A DNA stretch of 64,000 bases, taken from positions 1,550,001-1,614,000 of the forward strand of contig JAHLKF010000001.1 in the NCBI GenBank assembly GCA_025558075.1. Reading direction: 5' to 3'. The notes below the pieces were generated by a model that worked only from the letters and a program-made list of their open reading frames with translations, had not been told where the DNA came from and ran no database searches. The position numbers and the translations under genes were made by a program. This stretch comes from Gaertneriomyces semiglobifer. Lineage: Eukaryota; Chytridiomycota; Chytridiomycetes; Spizellomycetales; Spizellomycetaceae. Positions 34,138 through 44,063 of this stretch are shown here, piece by piece (the stretch's first letter is position 1; each line of letters begins with the position of its first letter).

Positions 34138-35544
34138 TTGTTCTGCTTCCGCCTTGCCAGTGAGGTAGCTGGCCTTTTATGCCTGTTGCGCCCGCGATTG
34201 ACATTTTCCCACCGGCGGCCTCCAGCTTCTTATCAATTACGACTGACATGCCGTTCCACCGAAGTTACCGAAGTTGCAACAATTGACAGCAAGTTGCTAC
34301 AGACAGTACCGAGGTATTTATGTGTTTTCCTGACCATTGTATCAAAAGTTTTGGGCACTGCTGGCATACGCTGGAGCTAATAGTTCCGACAAACTCGGAT
34401 AGGGGTGTTGACGGTATCACTGCAAAACTCTAGCAACCTTTAGTGAAAAGGAATTGCGACACCGGCGGTTTGTTGTTGATGAAGATGTGATCGACGTTCG
34501 TAACCGATGGGTGATGTTTCGGTTGATAGTCGATGTCAGAGTCAACGTCTGCTGTACTTGGAACGTTTCATTTACAGTATATATATACAACCGAACTCTG
34601 GAAAGATGACATCCCTGGCCCCTGTGCATTTGGTGCAGTTTAAGATCATTTCTTTAAATAAGCTCATATTCATGGCGTGAGGCCTTCGAGTTGGTCTTTG
34701 CTTGTTCCACTGTTCCACCTGCGCTGTCCGGCATTGTCCGCACCATTGACGTACATCTACACTTTTTTACCCTCCCACTCGACCTGTATTACAGCTCGTG
34801 CTTGTTCGGATAATCGGCTGCACCAGGCGTTGGATCTTGATTTCCGTTTGGTTGCATGTGCCATTCGACAGCAAGGCGTTAGGTACCCTCGCACAACGAA
34901 CAACATCCGTTCCATTTACTTAAATCGTATATATATAACCCACGCGCAATTCCGACATTGCATCACAGCCCACCACCACCACAAGCCGGAAGTGTAATAA
35001 CGACGCCATAATAGTTAAATAGCAAAAGCAACATGACAAGCAAGGCGCACTTTACCCTACTCTTGTGTATTTTGTGTCGTGCCTTGATTTTCCGCATCGG
35101 TCAAATGCCGCTCTCGCTGGCAGCGATATCGAGCGGTTTACACACCTGGTCGTGGATTCTCCACAACGCGTGGGTGCACATCCTTGTGCTCGTCAACACT
35201 CGCTACCACCCCTTATGGCCGGGTTTTTTTGCTCATCGATAGCATATATACTAGGGACATCAAAGTACGATCGAGGAGAATGCGGGGAAATTAACTCAGT
35301 GCACGCTCGGCATCACTTCTTGACGTCTTTTATTCATCGACGGAGGGGGCAAGGCCTTTGCCACACCAACTAATCGAAAGGCAAACCTACTGGTAGTCTT
35401 GGAGTTCACAACCTAAGAGAACGATACCTTGACACCACCTATTGATCCACTGCTTTACTACTGGTTCCATATGAATGCTCCTACAACGACTGCTTGAGTC
35501 CCGGTTTCGGGGATGTCAGACGAAGATATTGATGTACACCGGCC
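34138..35544. other. 1.4-kb stretch without a supported gene
   Basis: Holds the promoter of the KCTD-like gene and the upstream region of the next membrane protein. An ATG-initiated 69-codon frame at 35033-35242 starts with a hydrophobic segment (HFTLLLCILCRALIF) and could be a small secreted peptide or 5' exon, but no splice link could be shown. A TATATATATAAC patch lies near 34928. Confidence 0.35.
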
Positions 35545-36905
35545 ATGCAGGTTCGTTACAGAGAACCGCATACAACTCTTACGTACAGCGCGGACGATTG
35601 CTTACTCATATACTGCAGATGGCACATATTTGTGCGGGACTGTGAAGACGAAGAGTACTTCAGAGCAGTGGCCTTCGCCGCGTCGGCCTGCGGCTTCCTG
35701 TTATTTGCGAGCGGCATCGCTACCTTACTTAATCGCGTATTACGAAGAGGCTTCCCGCTATGGAGAGGTCGGATATTCACTCTCGACCAGTTCTTGCTAG
35801 TTGGGAGTGTCGGGTTTGGACTTGGTAAGAAACCTCTGCACGATGCTTGGGAACGACACATGTCGCCTAAACCGTTTAATTCGACAGGACGCGGAATCGC
35901 ATCTCTGTTTCTCGCAATGGGGTGGTTTCCAAACACGATCGTTGCTCAGTTTGCTTGTGACTATTCGTACATGTGGGGACGAATAGCGTTGTCGGTATAC
36001 CTGGCATCCATGTGAGTACACGGTTGACGCGGTCACCTACTGTTCCAGCTGCTGATATTGCATCGCAGCATACAGATGACGCCGTCCTATGCACTGGGCC
36101 CCACGCTACCTTCAACCTATAGAGTCTTCGTCATCGAGCTCTTGTATATTGTTCTGGAACATGCAACCATCCTTCCACTTGCGTTATTGTCCGGGCACGC
36201 ACGCGACTCTGGCGATCTGGTTCGGGAAAGCCTCATCATTCTGGTGCATTATACGCTCATATCCGCCTACATGTTCATCTTTGGTGTCGTCTTTGCCTTC
36301 TTTGGATACATGATCATCCGAGCCGCGGAGGCAGCCAGGAAAGACTTGCGGAGGGCCCTGCGGAGCACCAGTGCAAACCAATGCGCGGGGAAGAATGAGT
36401 TTGTCACTGCCACGGTTTTGACCTCATCGTTGGACGCGAGCATGCGGAAGGCCATACGGAAGGTGAGAACTAACCGGCTTCTGTCAATCCGTACCTAAGA
36501 CTGAATCATGAATCATGAATTTCTAGCTCATGGTAATGCACGTGATGTTTGGCATTGGTATAATATGGTACGCCTCCATGCTGGTTGTTTTTGCAAACCG
36601 TCACGATGAGGTACGTTTTTTCAATGGTAAGCGCCACTGCGGCAAACGTGAACTGATATGATTTCCAATAGACATTCGCCCGTTTGTGGTGGTCCAAGCT
36701 TGCTTGTGTGGCTACCAACTTCTTTTCCTTTTTTATTTCCCTATACGCGGTGGTAAGTCGTTCTAGTATGTTCTGCATCCGGTACGGGTGACTCAGTTGA
36801 CTGAACATCTCTTTCCAGCACAACGTCGCCCATATGGCACAAAAGCCCGTAGTGACTGAAACTGACGACTCTTTTCCCGCCTCTATCTCCAATACCACGG
36901 TGTAG
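35545..36905 (+). CDS. Orphan multi-pass (about 7-TM) membrane protein
   Basis: Not assignable to a named family. Five exons: 35545 to about 36012, about 36077-36462, about 36527-36609, 36672-36752 and about 36820-36905. Hydrophobic segments: AFAASACGFLLFASGIATLL, FTLDQFLLVGSVGFGLG, GIASLFLAMGWFPNTIVAQF, VFVIELLYIVLEHATILPLA, ILVHYTLISAYMFIFGVVFA, VMHVMFGIGIIWYASMLVVF and KLACVATNFFSFFISLYAVH. Between the fifth and sixth lies a basic cytosolic loop (RAAEAARKDLRRALRSTSAN). The C-terminus is a short acidic, Ser/Thr tail. The topology resembles fungal seven-helix receptors, but no conserved GPCR motif is visible. The true N-terminus may lie in an upstream exon. Confidence 0.65.
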
Positions 36906-37415
36906 ACGCCACACATACCCCTGCTGAAACGGTGCTTGGATCTCGAGCAATTCTCTGCCTCCCCAGATACCCTTCCCGCATTGTACAGTTATTTTTTTGT
37001 TCTCCGACGGCTGGACTCGTCTTGGACTCATCCCTGATGTGATTTATTTTGAACGTTAATGTATTGTAAATGTAGCGTACCGCAGTATGTATATATATGG
37101 AACGAAGAACGTGCTGATGCACGCAAACTGAACTTGGATGTCAGCCGTTACGGATAACATGCCTTCTGATCTATTGTGTGTTGACAGCTCACACGATCTA
37201 GTGAGAGCGAATCAAACCTCCGCGGACGCCGGGTAAGTTCTTACCTAAGCACATCACGTGAGCGCAGACTGTGCGACGCCAGTCGCGTGGGGACGTTATC
37301 GCTTGTTGTCGCAAGGTTATCCTCAAGTCGCAGTGAATAGGGCACCTCTCCCAGCACGGCACACTGCGAATAGGGAACAGTTTCTCCACAGAGTGTATAT
37401 AGAGAACCGGCAAGC
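36906..37415 (+). promoter_or_regulatory. Promoter region of the BCKDHA gene
   Basis: 510 bp. CTCCGCGG at 37218-37225 is followed by TCACGTGA at 37254-37261, the same two elements seen upstream of BUD31 and of the MATE gene. A TATATAG lies about 20 bp before the start codon. No gene is seen in the interval. Confidence 0.5.
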
Positions 37416-39058
37416 ATGTCCGCAGTGTGGTCTACTTCTCTTCGTCGCGCATTGGGCTGCTCGGGCAGGACACCCGTATCGTCGTTCCGTGTGCGCTCGG
37501 CAAAGAGTGTTCTTTGCAACAAGGTCAGTTTGTAAACCATAGTGCGTTCCTCACTTTAAAGGATTTTACTAACATTTGAGCGTTGGTAGTATGCAACTGC
37601 TACGGCTTCTTCTCGAGCAGCGGCTGCGGTAGCTCATTCCCACTCGGAACAAACCCCTCAGAAAAGTCTGTTCCCTGGTGCGGTTGGGTCCCACTACACC
37701 GAGCAACTCGACTTTCAAAGAGATTATGCCGCCATATCGACGTACCGTGTGTTAGATCAGGACGGAAATGTGATTCTAAAGGATCAGGACCCGGGGGTAT
37801 GTTTCTATTTGTTTTGAGGTTGGAACCCAATGTCCTCGGTGCTAAAACACTTTGACCTCTGACAGTTGTCAAAGGAGACGTGTCTCAAAATGTACACGTC
37901 CATGTTGACTCTCAACGCCATGGATTTGATTTTGTACGAGGCTCAGAGACAGGGACGGATTTCATTCTACATGACGAGTTACGGTGAGGAGGCTACTCAT
38001 ATGGGTAGCGCGGCCGCTTTGACCTTGGACGATGTTATCTACGGGTACGTTCAACTGCACACTGTGGAAACTTGAACCGCGAATCTCATGTCAGTGTTGG
38101 GTTGTGTGTCTCAGGCAATACCGTGAAGCTGGAGTACTCATGTACCGTGGCTTCACCATTGAGCAATTCATGAACCAGTGCTACAGCAACGAGCAGGACC
38201 TCGGCAAGGGTCGTCAGATGCCAGTGCATTACGGCTCCAAAGCACTCAACTTCCAAACCATTTCTTCCCCGCTTGGAACACAACTTCCTCAGGCCGCAGG
38301 TTCGGCGTACGCCCTCAAGAGATCTGGCAAGGATGCATGTGTTGTATGCTACTTTGGGGAGGGAGCAGCCAGTGAGGGTGACTTCCATGCCGCGTTGAAT
38401 ATTGCTGCCACCACGGAAAGCCCGGTGCTCTTCTTCTGCAGAAACAACGGGTACGCCATTTCAACACCGTCCAAGGAACAATACCGAGGTGACGGTATCG
38501 CTTCTCGAGGACATGGTTATGGCATGGACACTGTTCGTGTGGATGGAAACGACGCACTGGTGAGTGTTGCGCTTGTGTGACTTCCATTCTGCATTGTGTG
38601 GGGTTCTCACTGAGTGATGTACGGTGTAGGCTGTGTACAATGTAGTGAAAGAGGCCCGTCGCCGCGCCATTGCGGAACACCGTCCCGTTCTGATAGAGGC
38701 CATGACGTACCGTGTCAGTCACCACAGCACATCTGACGATTCATCAGCATACCGTTCCAAGGACGAAGTCTCTGACTGGCAGAAGAAGGATTCACCCATC
38801 ATCAGATTCAGGAAATACCTTGATAAGAAGGGCTGGTGGTCTGAGAAGGAAGAGCAAGCCTTCAAAAAGGAAATCCGATCAAAGATTCTGAAAGAATTTG
38901 CAAAGGCGGAGACGATCAAGAAGCCTAGTGTCAAAGAGCTGTTCACTGATGTATACGCGGGCGAACAGCCGTTGAACCTCAGGGAACAGGAAGAAGAGTT
39001 AAAGAGACTTATCGCAAAGTTCCCGAAAGAGTACGACACTAGCGAGTATGCCAAATAA
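37416..39058 (+). CDS. BCKDHA: 2-oxoisovalerate dehydrogenase E1 alpha (BCKDHA), mitochondrial
   Basis: Thiamine-diphosphate-binding alpha subunit of the branched-chain 2-ketoacid dehydrogenase, which decarboxylates the keto acids of Val, Leu and Ile. Five exons. Exon 1 (from 37416) encodes an Arg/Ser-rich presequence ([20 protein letters not shown]). Then come [60 protein letters not shown] and the ThDP/Mg site [20 protein letters not shown] with [11 protein letters not shown]. The phosphorylation loop [20 protein letters not shown] is conserved, including the Ser that BCKD kinase modifies in animals. Length is about 440 aa. The E1-alpha of pyruvate dehydrogenase is excluded by the [10 protein letters not shown] loop. 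Confidence 0.95.
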
Positions 39059-39234
39059 ATTTCGACGCATTCTGGTTGGCACTTTTGGTTAGCCTAGCGT
39101 CGTGTTAGATATTGTTGTAGATCTGCTGTCCATTTTTGCATTCTTATAAGACAACTTTGATTTGGGACATCTCTGTACCGCACACAATTTATTCAAGTCT
39201 GCTCAAGGTATTTTTTCCAGAACACACACTACAG

Positions 39235-40406
39235 CTAGTCGAAGGCGGTCATCTCCTGCTTACTTCTACGGCCTGCTTTGACATCGCCCTTGTAGGACCT
39301 CTCCTTTTGTTTTCTAGCATACTCTCGCTGTCTCTTTGCATTCTTGTCCTTCAAGGTCGGTGTTCCTTCGTCGTTCTCATCGCTGCTCTCTTCGGATGCT
39401 TCATCGGCATCCTCAGTCACGGCCTTTGCCGGTTTGAGATCTTTCTTGCGATAGCCAACCTGGCCATGTGCGGCAGCCTTACCGACCGCCGAAGCATAGC
39501 GCTTGCTAATGTATCGCACAAGCACAGGGTCGCCTGCCTGCCAGCGCTGCTTAAACTGCGATATCAGCTCTGGCGCAAATTCTTCCAATCGCCGCGTGAA
39601 CACACGAAACTCCTTGTGTAAACCGGTGGTCGGAAGCGGCCCCTGTTGTCGTTCCACTGATTCTTGACCTGATGCGTCGGTGGTATCATTGTCACTTTCG
39701 TAGCCGCCCTCCTCCGTCTCCAATTCGTCATATTCCCCTTCATCGTCAGTGTCATAGTAGTCTTTTCTCCAACTCGCTTCCTCCTGCTCTTGATCATCTT
39801 CTGACCCGTCAACCTGCATGGCGCGGTCATCATCATTCCCTGATTCCGCGCTTTCATCATCACCAATATCAGAAACGTCGGGAGAACCGATAAAGATGGC
39901 CAGACGGCCTTGGTCAAGGAGAGGCGTGAAGGGAGCAGGAATGGTCTCCGGGAGTTCGGGGTTGGACTCAACATCGAGGAGTTGAAGATCCGCGAGCTCG
40001 GCAACTGTATTGGGAATCACCGGGACCCGGTTATTGGAAAAGTCGAGGAAAGACAGATTCGGGAAGAGCTTGGGCAGATCATTCGGGATGGCGGTGAACT
40101 TGTTATCGCCGCTGCAAGAGCCACGCGCAACATAAATATAAACTAGTTCGAGGTGATTGACGGTATGCATCGGTGTAATACTTACAGTAATAGGGCAGCT
40201 AATGATGTCAGTCGCTCTGCATCTACCGGGATGTTGCTCAACCCGAGCCCCCGGAGATCTAGCACCCCACTCTTGCGGGCCTCGGAAAGCCGTTGACGAA
40301 CAGTCGGGGTATCTTCTTCCGGTCTTGCAGCGGTTTTGCGTGTTGCTTGAAATGTCGCTTTGGTGCGGGTTTCCCGCTTTCCGATACGTTTATTTGTACT
40401 GATCAT
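39235..40406 (-). CDS. Leucine-rich repeat protein with acidic middle and basic C-terminus
   Basis: Two exons split by an intron of about 65-75 nt near 40115-40185. Exon 1: a basic start (STNKRIGKRETRTKATFQAT) then LDLRGLGLSNIPVDAERLTS. Exon 2 continues the repeats: FTAIPNDLPKLFPNLSFLDF and VPVIPNTVAELADLQLLDVE. Residues about 160-230 are very acidic (DDESAESGNDDDRAMQ, DTDDEGEYDELETEEGGYES). The C-terminal part has a helical segment FTRRLEEFAPELISQFKQRW and ends in a Lys/Arg-rich tail (KNAKRQREYARKQKERSYKG), which could be a nuclear or nucleolar signal. About 365 aa. No enzymatic domain; specific role unknown. Confidence 0.82.
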
Positions 40407-40686
40407 GGTGGTAGCTAGCTTAGTTGCTTGGTATTCTTGTCGTAATAACGAAACTTGCGGTGGGCACTGAAGGTCGTCTGCCTTTTATAACCAACGTTTC
40501 CTGGGTTATGGCTGCTGCATGCATGCACCTCGCATCCATCAAAGGAAAACACGTCAGAACGTGGAAAGCCTCAATTCTATGACAGTGTGACCTTTCCCCA
40601 AAACCAACCGTTACTTCACCACATAAAAAATAAAGTTTGCTTTAGAAATAGATTAGAAACTGAGGGAAGGTAACTGGAACAAACAG
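40407..40686. promoter_or_regulatory. Divergent promoter between LRR gene and MMAB
   Basis: 280 bp. On the minus strand TTATAAAAGG (40481-40490) sits about 75 bp before the LRR start codon and is a good TATA box for that gene. Nothing further is recognised. Confidence 0.5.
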
Positions 40687-41761
40687 ATGAGGATCGTGCA
40701 CAGCTTGTCCTCCTGCTCATTCAGATGCCATACCCTCGCGGTCCAGATCCACACCCGTTGTACACTTCCTCAACGCATTATACCGTCCACAACTCGGATC
40801 GCTCGTAGAATGATGAGTTCTGAAGCAGCTATTTCAGAGTAAGGACTGGCATTTACTCTGACGAGTTCGTGATATGACCAGTAACTGAATAATAAACGTG
40901 ATTGTGCTGTTTGTTGTAGAGCCCAAAGTTCCGCTCCCCGCTCCAAGATCTACACTCGAACTGGAGATAAAGGAACCTCTGCACTGTATACAGGCGAACG
41001 ACGCCCCAAGACAGATGTTATCTTTGAAGCACTCGGGACGACGGATGAGCTGAGCAGTAACTTGGGGTTGGCACTAACTTACTGTGAGGAGGCCGGCAAT
41101 GGGCTTACGGACAAACTTCTCAAGGTGTGCATCATCTGGCGCAACGCATCACCTTGTGAAAATGCATCGACACATGAACTTACACCATCAAACAGATTCA
41201 ATGTTTGCTACAAGATATCGGATCGAACGTTGCAACACCCCGCGGGAACGCAAATCAAGCGAGATTGGGTAATGCGAAAGGATGGTGCTGCTTATTCGGT
41301 AAAACATGGCATGATCATTGACGGTCGGGTCGATAATAGCAAGAACGGAGTTTGACAGTGCTGGCGCATTGACAAGCGAGCTGGAACGTTGGATTGACGA
41401 ATTGGACGCCCAACTCCCGCCTCTCAAGAACTTCATTCTGCCCGTACGTGTGAATATGTGCTTGCCGTTTGTTTCCCCGCGGACATTCATGCGTAACCTT
41501 AACCACTGTCGGTTTGTGCATATGTAGTCAGGGGGCAGAGCATCGTCTGCTCTCCATGTTGCACGATCAGTGTGCCGACGCGCCGAACGTCGTGTTGTTC
41601 CGCTTGTACAAGAGGGCTTTGCAGACGAATCAACAGGAAAGTATCTGAACCGGTTAAGCGACTTTCTGTTTGCGGCCGCCCGGTATGCGGCGAAGTTCGA
41701 AAATCGAACTGAAGGGATATATAGAAAGTACGAGGGTAGGGTTGAAGTCAGACCTACGTAG
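40687..41761 (+). CDS. MMAB: ATP:cob(I)alamin adenosyltransferase (MMAB, PduO type), mitochondrial
   Basis: Makes adenosylcobalamin, the cofactor of methylmalonyl-CoA mutase. Exon 1 (from 40687) gives a mitochondrial presequence rich in Arg, Ser and His ([20 protein letters not shown]). Exon 2 opens with [20 protein letters not shown] and [20 protein letters not shown], the ATP-binding N-terminal signature. A later exon gives [15 protein letters not shown]. The next has [20 protein letters not shown] and FILP, and the last reads [20 protein letters not shown] and [16 protein letters not shown]. All match PduO-type enzymes. About five exons, roughly 240 aa. The splice between [13 protein letters not shown] and the following [11 protein letters not shown] is only approximate. 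Most yeasts and Dikarya lack this gene. Confidence 0.93.
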
Positions 41762-41968
41762 TGGAGCACTGACTTTGTGGACACATCTTCTTGCAATGCT
41801 AGCGCCACATAGCGGAGACAGCGCAGAAGCGTAAATGATGTATACCATGCAAGCTTAGGCTCAACTTGTATGAGTTGACATGCACACTTATTTCGAGCAA
41901 GAATGTATTTTCAGTTATGGTAACTCGACCTACGGCGTTCTCATTCACCTCCTATGCTATCTAGTTAT

Positions 41969-42343
41969 TCACCACCTTCTCAGAAAATACACCTTGGCGT
42001 ACGAGGGCTCGTCCCAATAGGCGTCAATGACACTGAACCCCTCCATATTCAAGTAGTTTAACAGGCGTTCCAAGCCATCCACATCACCCAAATTGGTTCC
42101 GTCCCATTTAGAAAGCCGCGCGAACCCTTCATGCGTCATGGATTTGTTCAGATGCGCGGTACACCGATCCCAGATATATGGTTTGCCAGGCGCGAATGGG
42201 TCGCTTTTGTAACGGTTATGTTCTTTGAAGTAGAATTCGCCTGAGGTAGAGTGGTAGCGCAATGTGAGAAAATCAGGCGGGCTGAAGGCGAAGCGGTTAG
42301 GATCGCATGCCGCTAGTGCAGGTGCGGAAAGGATGGTTGGCAT
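41969..42343 (-). CDS. Small uncharacterised protein, 124 aa
   Basis: Not recognised. Single exon with a codon pattern typical of real coding sequence. The protein is rich in aromatic residues: FAFSPPDFLTLRYHSTSGEF, KPYIWDRCTAHLNKSMTHEG, NYLNMEGFSVIDAYWDEPSY, ending AKVYFLRRW. No signal peptide or membrane segment. The mixed alpha/beta feel suggests a small globular domain. Convergent with MMAB (207 bp between stops). A CTTTTTAAAAGG stretch about 100 bp upstream may be a TATA-like element. Confidence 0.6.
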   Translation of the reverse strand: MPTILSAPALAACDPNRFAFSPPDFLTLRYHSTSGEFYFKEHNRYKSDPFAPGKPYIWDRCTAHLNKSMTHEGFARLSKWDGTNLGDVDGLERLLNYLNMEGFSVIDAYWDEPSYAKVYFLRRW

Positions 42344-42924
42344 TTTGTTGTGTGGTGTGTGATTAGAAAAAGTAGAATGTACAGAGTTGTATTCTAAAGA
42401 TGTAAGAGTTGCTTTTTGAACGAGAAGGTGGATTGACTGGCCGTCCCCTTTTTAAAAGGAGGATGGAGGAGGGAGGCTGCTCTGCTTTCTTGCCTGTTTG
42501 ATATCTTGATCCAAAGTCTCATCTATGCACGGGTCAGTGGGAAAGCGCATCGACTGCGAAAATTGTAAGAGGCTTTGGGAACGCGCGCACGTCGAGATAA
42601 CAGTTCAGACCCCTTTGCGGACCTTATATTAACAAGGAGCTGGCTCCGTTGGAATAAGAGGGGCTTCAAGCAAGGCTTAGGCCTCGCAGCACAAGCCGAT
42701 CCGGATCTACTAGATAAGATTGAGGGTCGCTGTGTTGCCGGAACCCGTCTTTAACATCATGAACCAGAAAGAAAGGCATCGCCAGACGAAAGTCTAGACC
42801 AGGACTAAATTTACTCATTCAAGGGTCGGTTGATATACGGAGACCCTATACTATATACGCCGCTCCGACTTCCGTAGATCCAGCTACGATTCACTCTCGC
42901 TATCGCTTCCCTCCAAAAAACATG
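42344..42924. other. Intergenic between two uncharacterised minus-strand genes
   Basis: 581 bp; promoter of the 124-aa gene and 3' region of the next. No gene or repeat recognised. Confidence 0.4.
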
Positions 42925-43735
42925 TCACGTTCGTCGGCCAAGGGTATAGTCCATGCGTGGCATCCATCGATACAACTCGTTCGGCACGGTCTCGTCCGCT
43001 CTCCATATCGAAAACGCAAGCAGAGCCTCAAATACCTTCAAGTTTGCAACAATGTCAGGTCGCAAAACAAAGAACTGACCCCAAAGTCCGTCCTTGTTAA
43101 GTGCGTGAAAGAGCACTTTACGTGTTTCGACGATGGGAGGGGCAGTTGGTACGTCGCTTGTGACTCGAAGGAAGGTTTCGCTTTTGTTGTCGATGGTGTA
43201 GTAGAAACGTGATGAACAAAAGGGCAGGGTGAAAGATCCTGATTCATGCTACGTATTGACAAACAGTAAGATGAAACCATCAATCGTTATTATCGAACCT
43301 TCCAAAATGGGCACGGTAATAGTTTACCCCAGCAATCGGTTTCTTATCCACACGAATCTCTACACTCTCCCCAGTTCCTACGACGTCCAAGACTCGTCTT
43401 CGTTTTTTTAGCATCCGTCCCCGCCATTTCATCTCACATACGGCGCTCCTACATTCTGCCGGTGGGGGCATTCTTAGGTACATTGTATCCCGTCCAAAGT
43501 CGTAACTTCCCACTATTCGATCAAGTTTGATTCGGGTTTTGGTAAGTCGTTTGTTGGTGGCGACGATGTAACATGGTATCCCATTCAAGTCCACGGCGTA
43601 GAAGCCGTTTTTGACGCCATCAATGCCTATGGGGTTGTAGGCCAGCTGGAAATAAGTAGGAAACTCATATGGACTTGCGTTAGATGCTGCAGGTTTGGAA
43701 GGTTCGTCCACCAGCATACTATCTGTTGGGGTCAA
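42925..43735 (-). CDS. Uncharacterised two-exon protein, about 240 aa, possibly a tubby/LURP-like beta fold
   Basis: Not firmly recognised. Exon 1 (about 43336-43735) ends KKPIAG and splices (intron of about 95 nt) in phase to SFTLPFCSSRFYYTIDNKSE in exon 2, ending YRWMPRMDYTLGRRT-stop. The body alternates short hydrophobic strands with turns: FQLAYNPIGIDGVKNGFYAV, IPCYIVATNKRLTKTRIKLD, CEMKWRGRMLKKRRRVLDVV, ETFLRVTSDVPTAPP, LWGQFFVLRPDIVANLKVFE, LLAFSIWRAD. Such a pattern of paired strands ending in a hydrophobic helix is reminiscent of tubby C-terminal-like/LURP-one proteins, but this is inference only. No membrane segment. Start at the first ATG, before an acidic, Ser-rich tail. Confidence 0.6.
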
Positions 43736-44063
43736 AGCTGACGCGTGAGGGAACTTATGTTACTCTTTGGTAAGGAACTGTTGGATAGAATCATCGGGAT
43801 CACCGGTTATTCGTCTCAAGTCCGTGCTGGTTGACGGCCCAGATGGTGGTTTTAGAGGACAGAAGAAGCCTGGTTCTTGAAGTCACGGAGCTCTGACTGA
43901 ATTTTCATGACATTAGCGCCAAGGCGTAACTGTAAGTGCAAAGACGTAAACCTCTCACGAACCGTGAACGCTTGACACCAAACACACCAAACAGAAAAGC
44001 AAACGAGACCCCAGCGGTATTTGTACCGCCTGTCGCGCGCTCTCTGGAGAGAGAATCGCTGCA
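43736..44063. promoter_or_regulatory. Divergent promoter upstream of the aminopropyltransferase-like gene
   Basis: 328 bp between divergent starts, with no recognisable TATA box or repeat. Confidence 0.35.
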
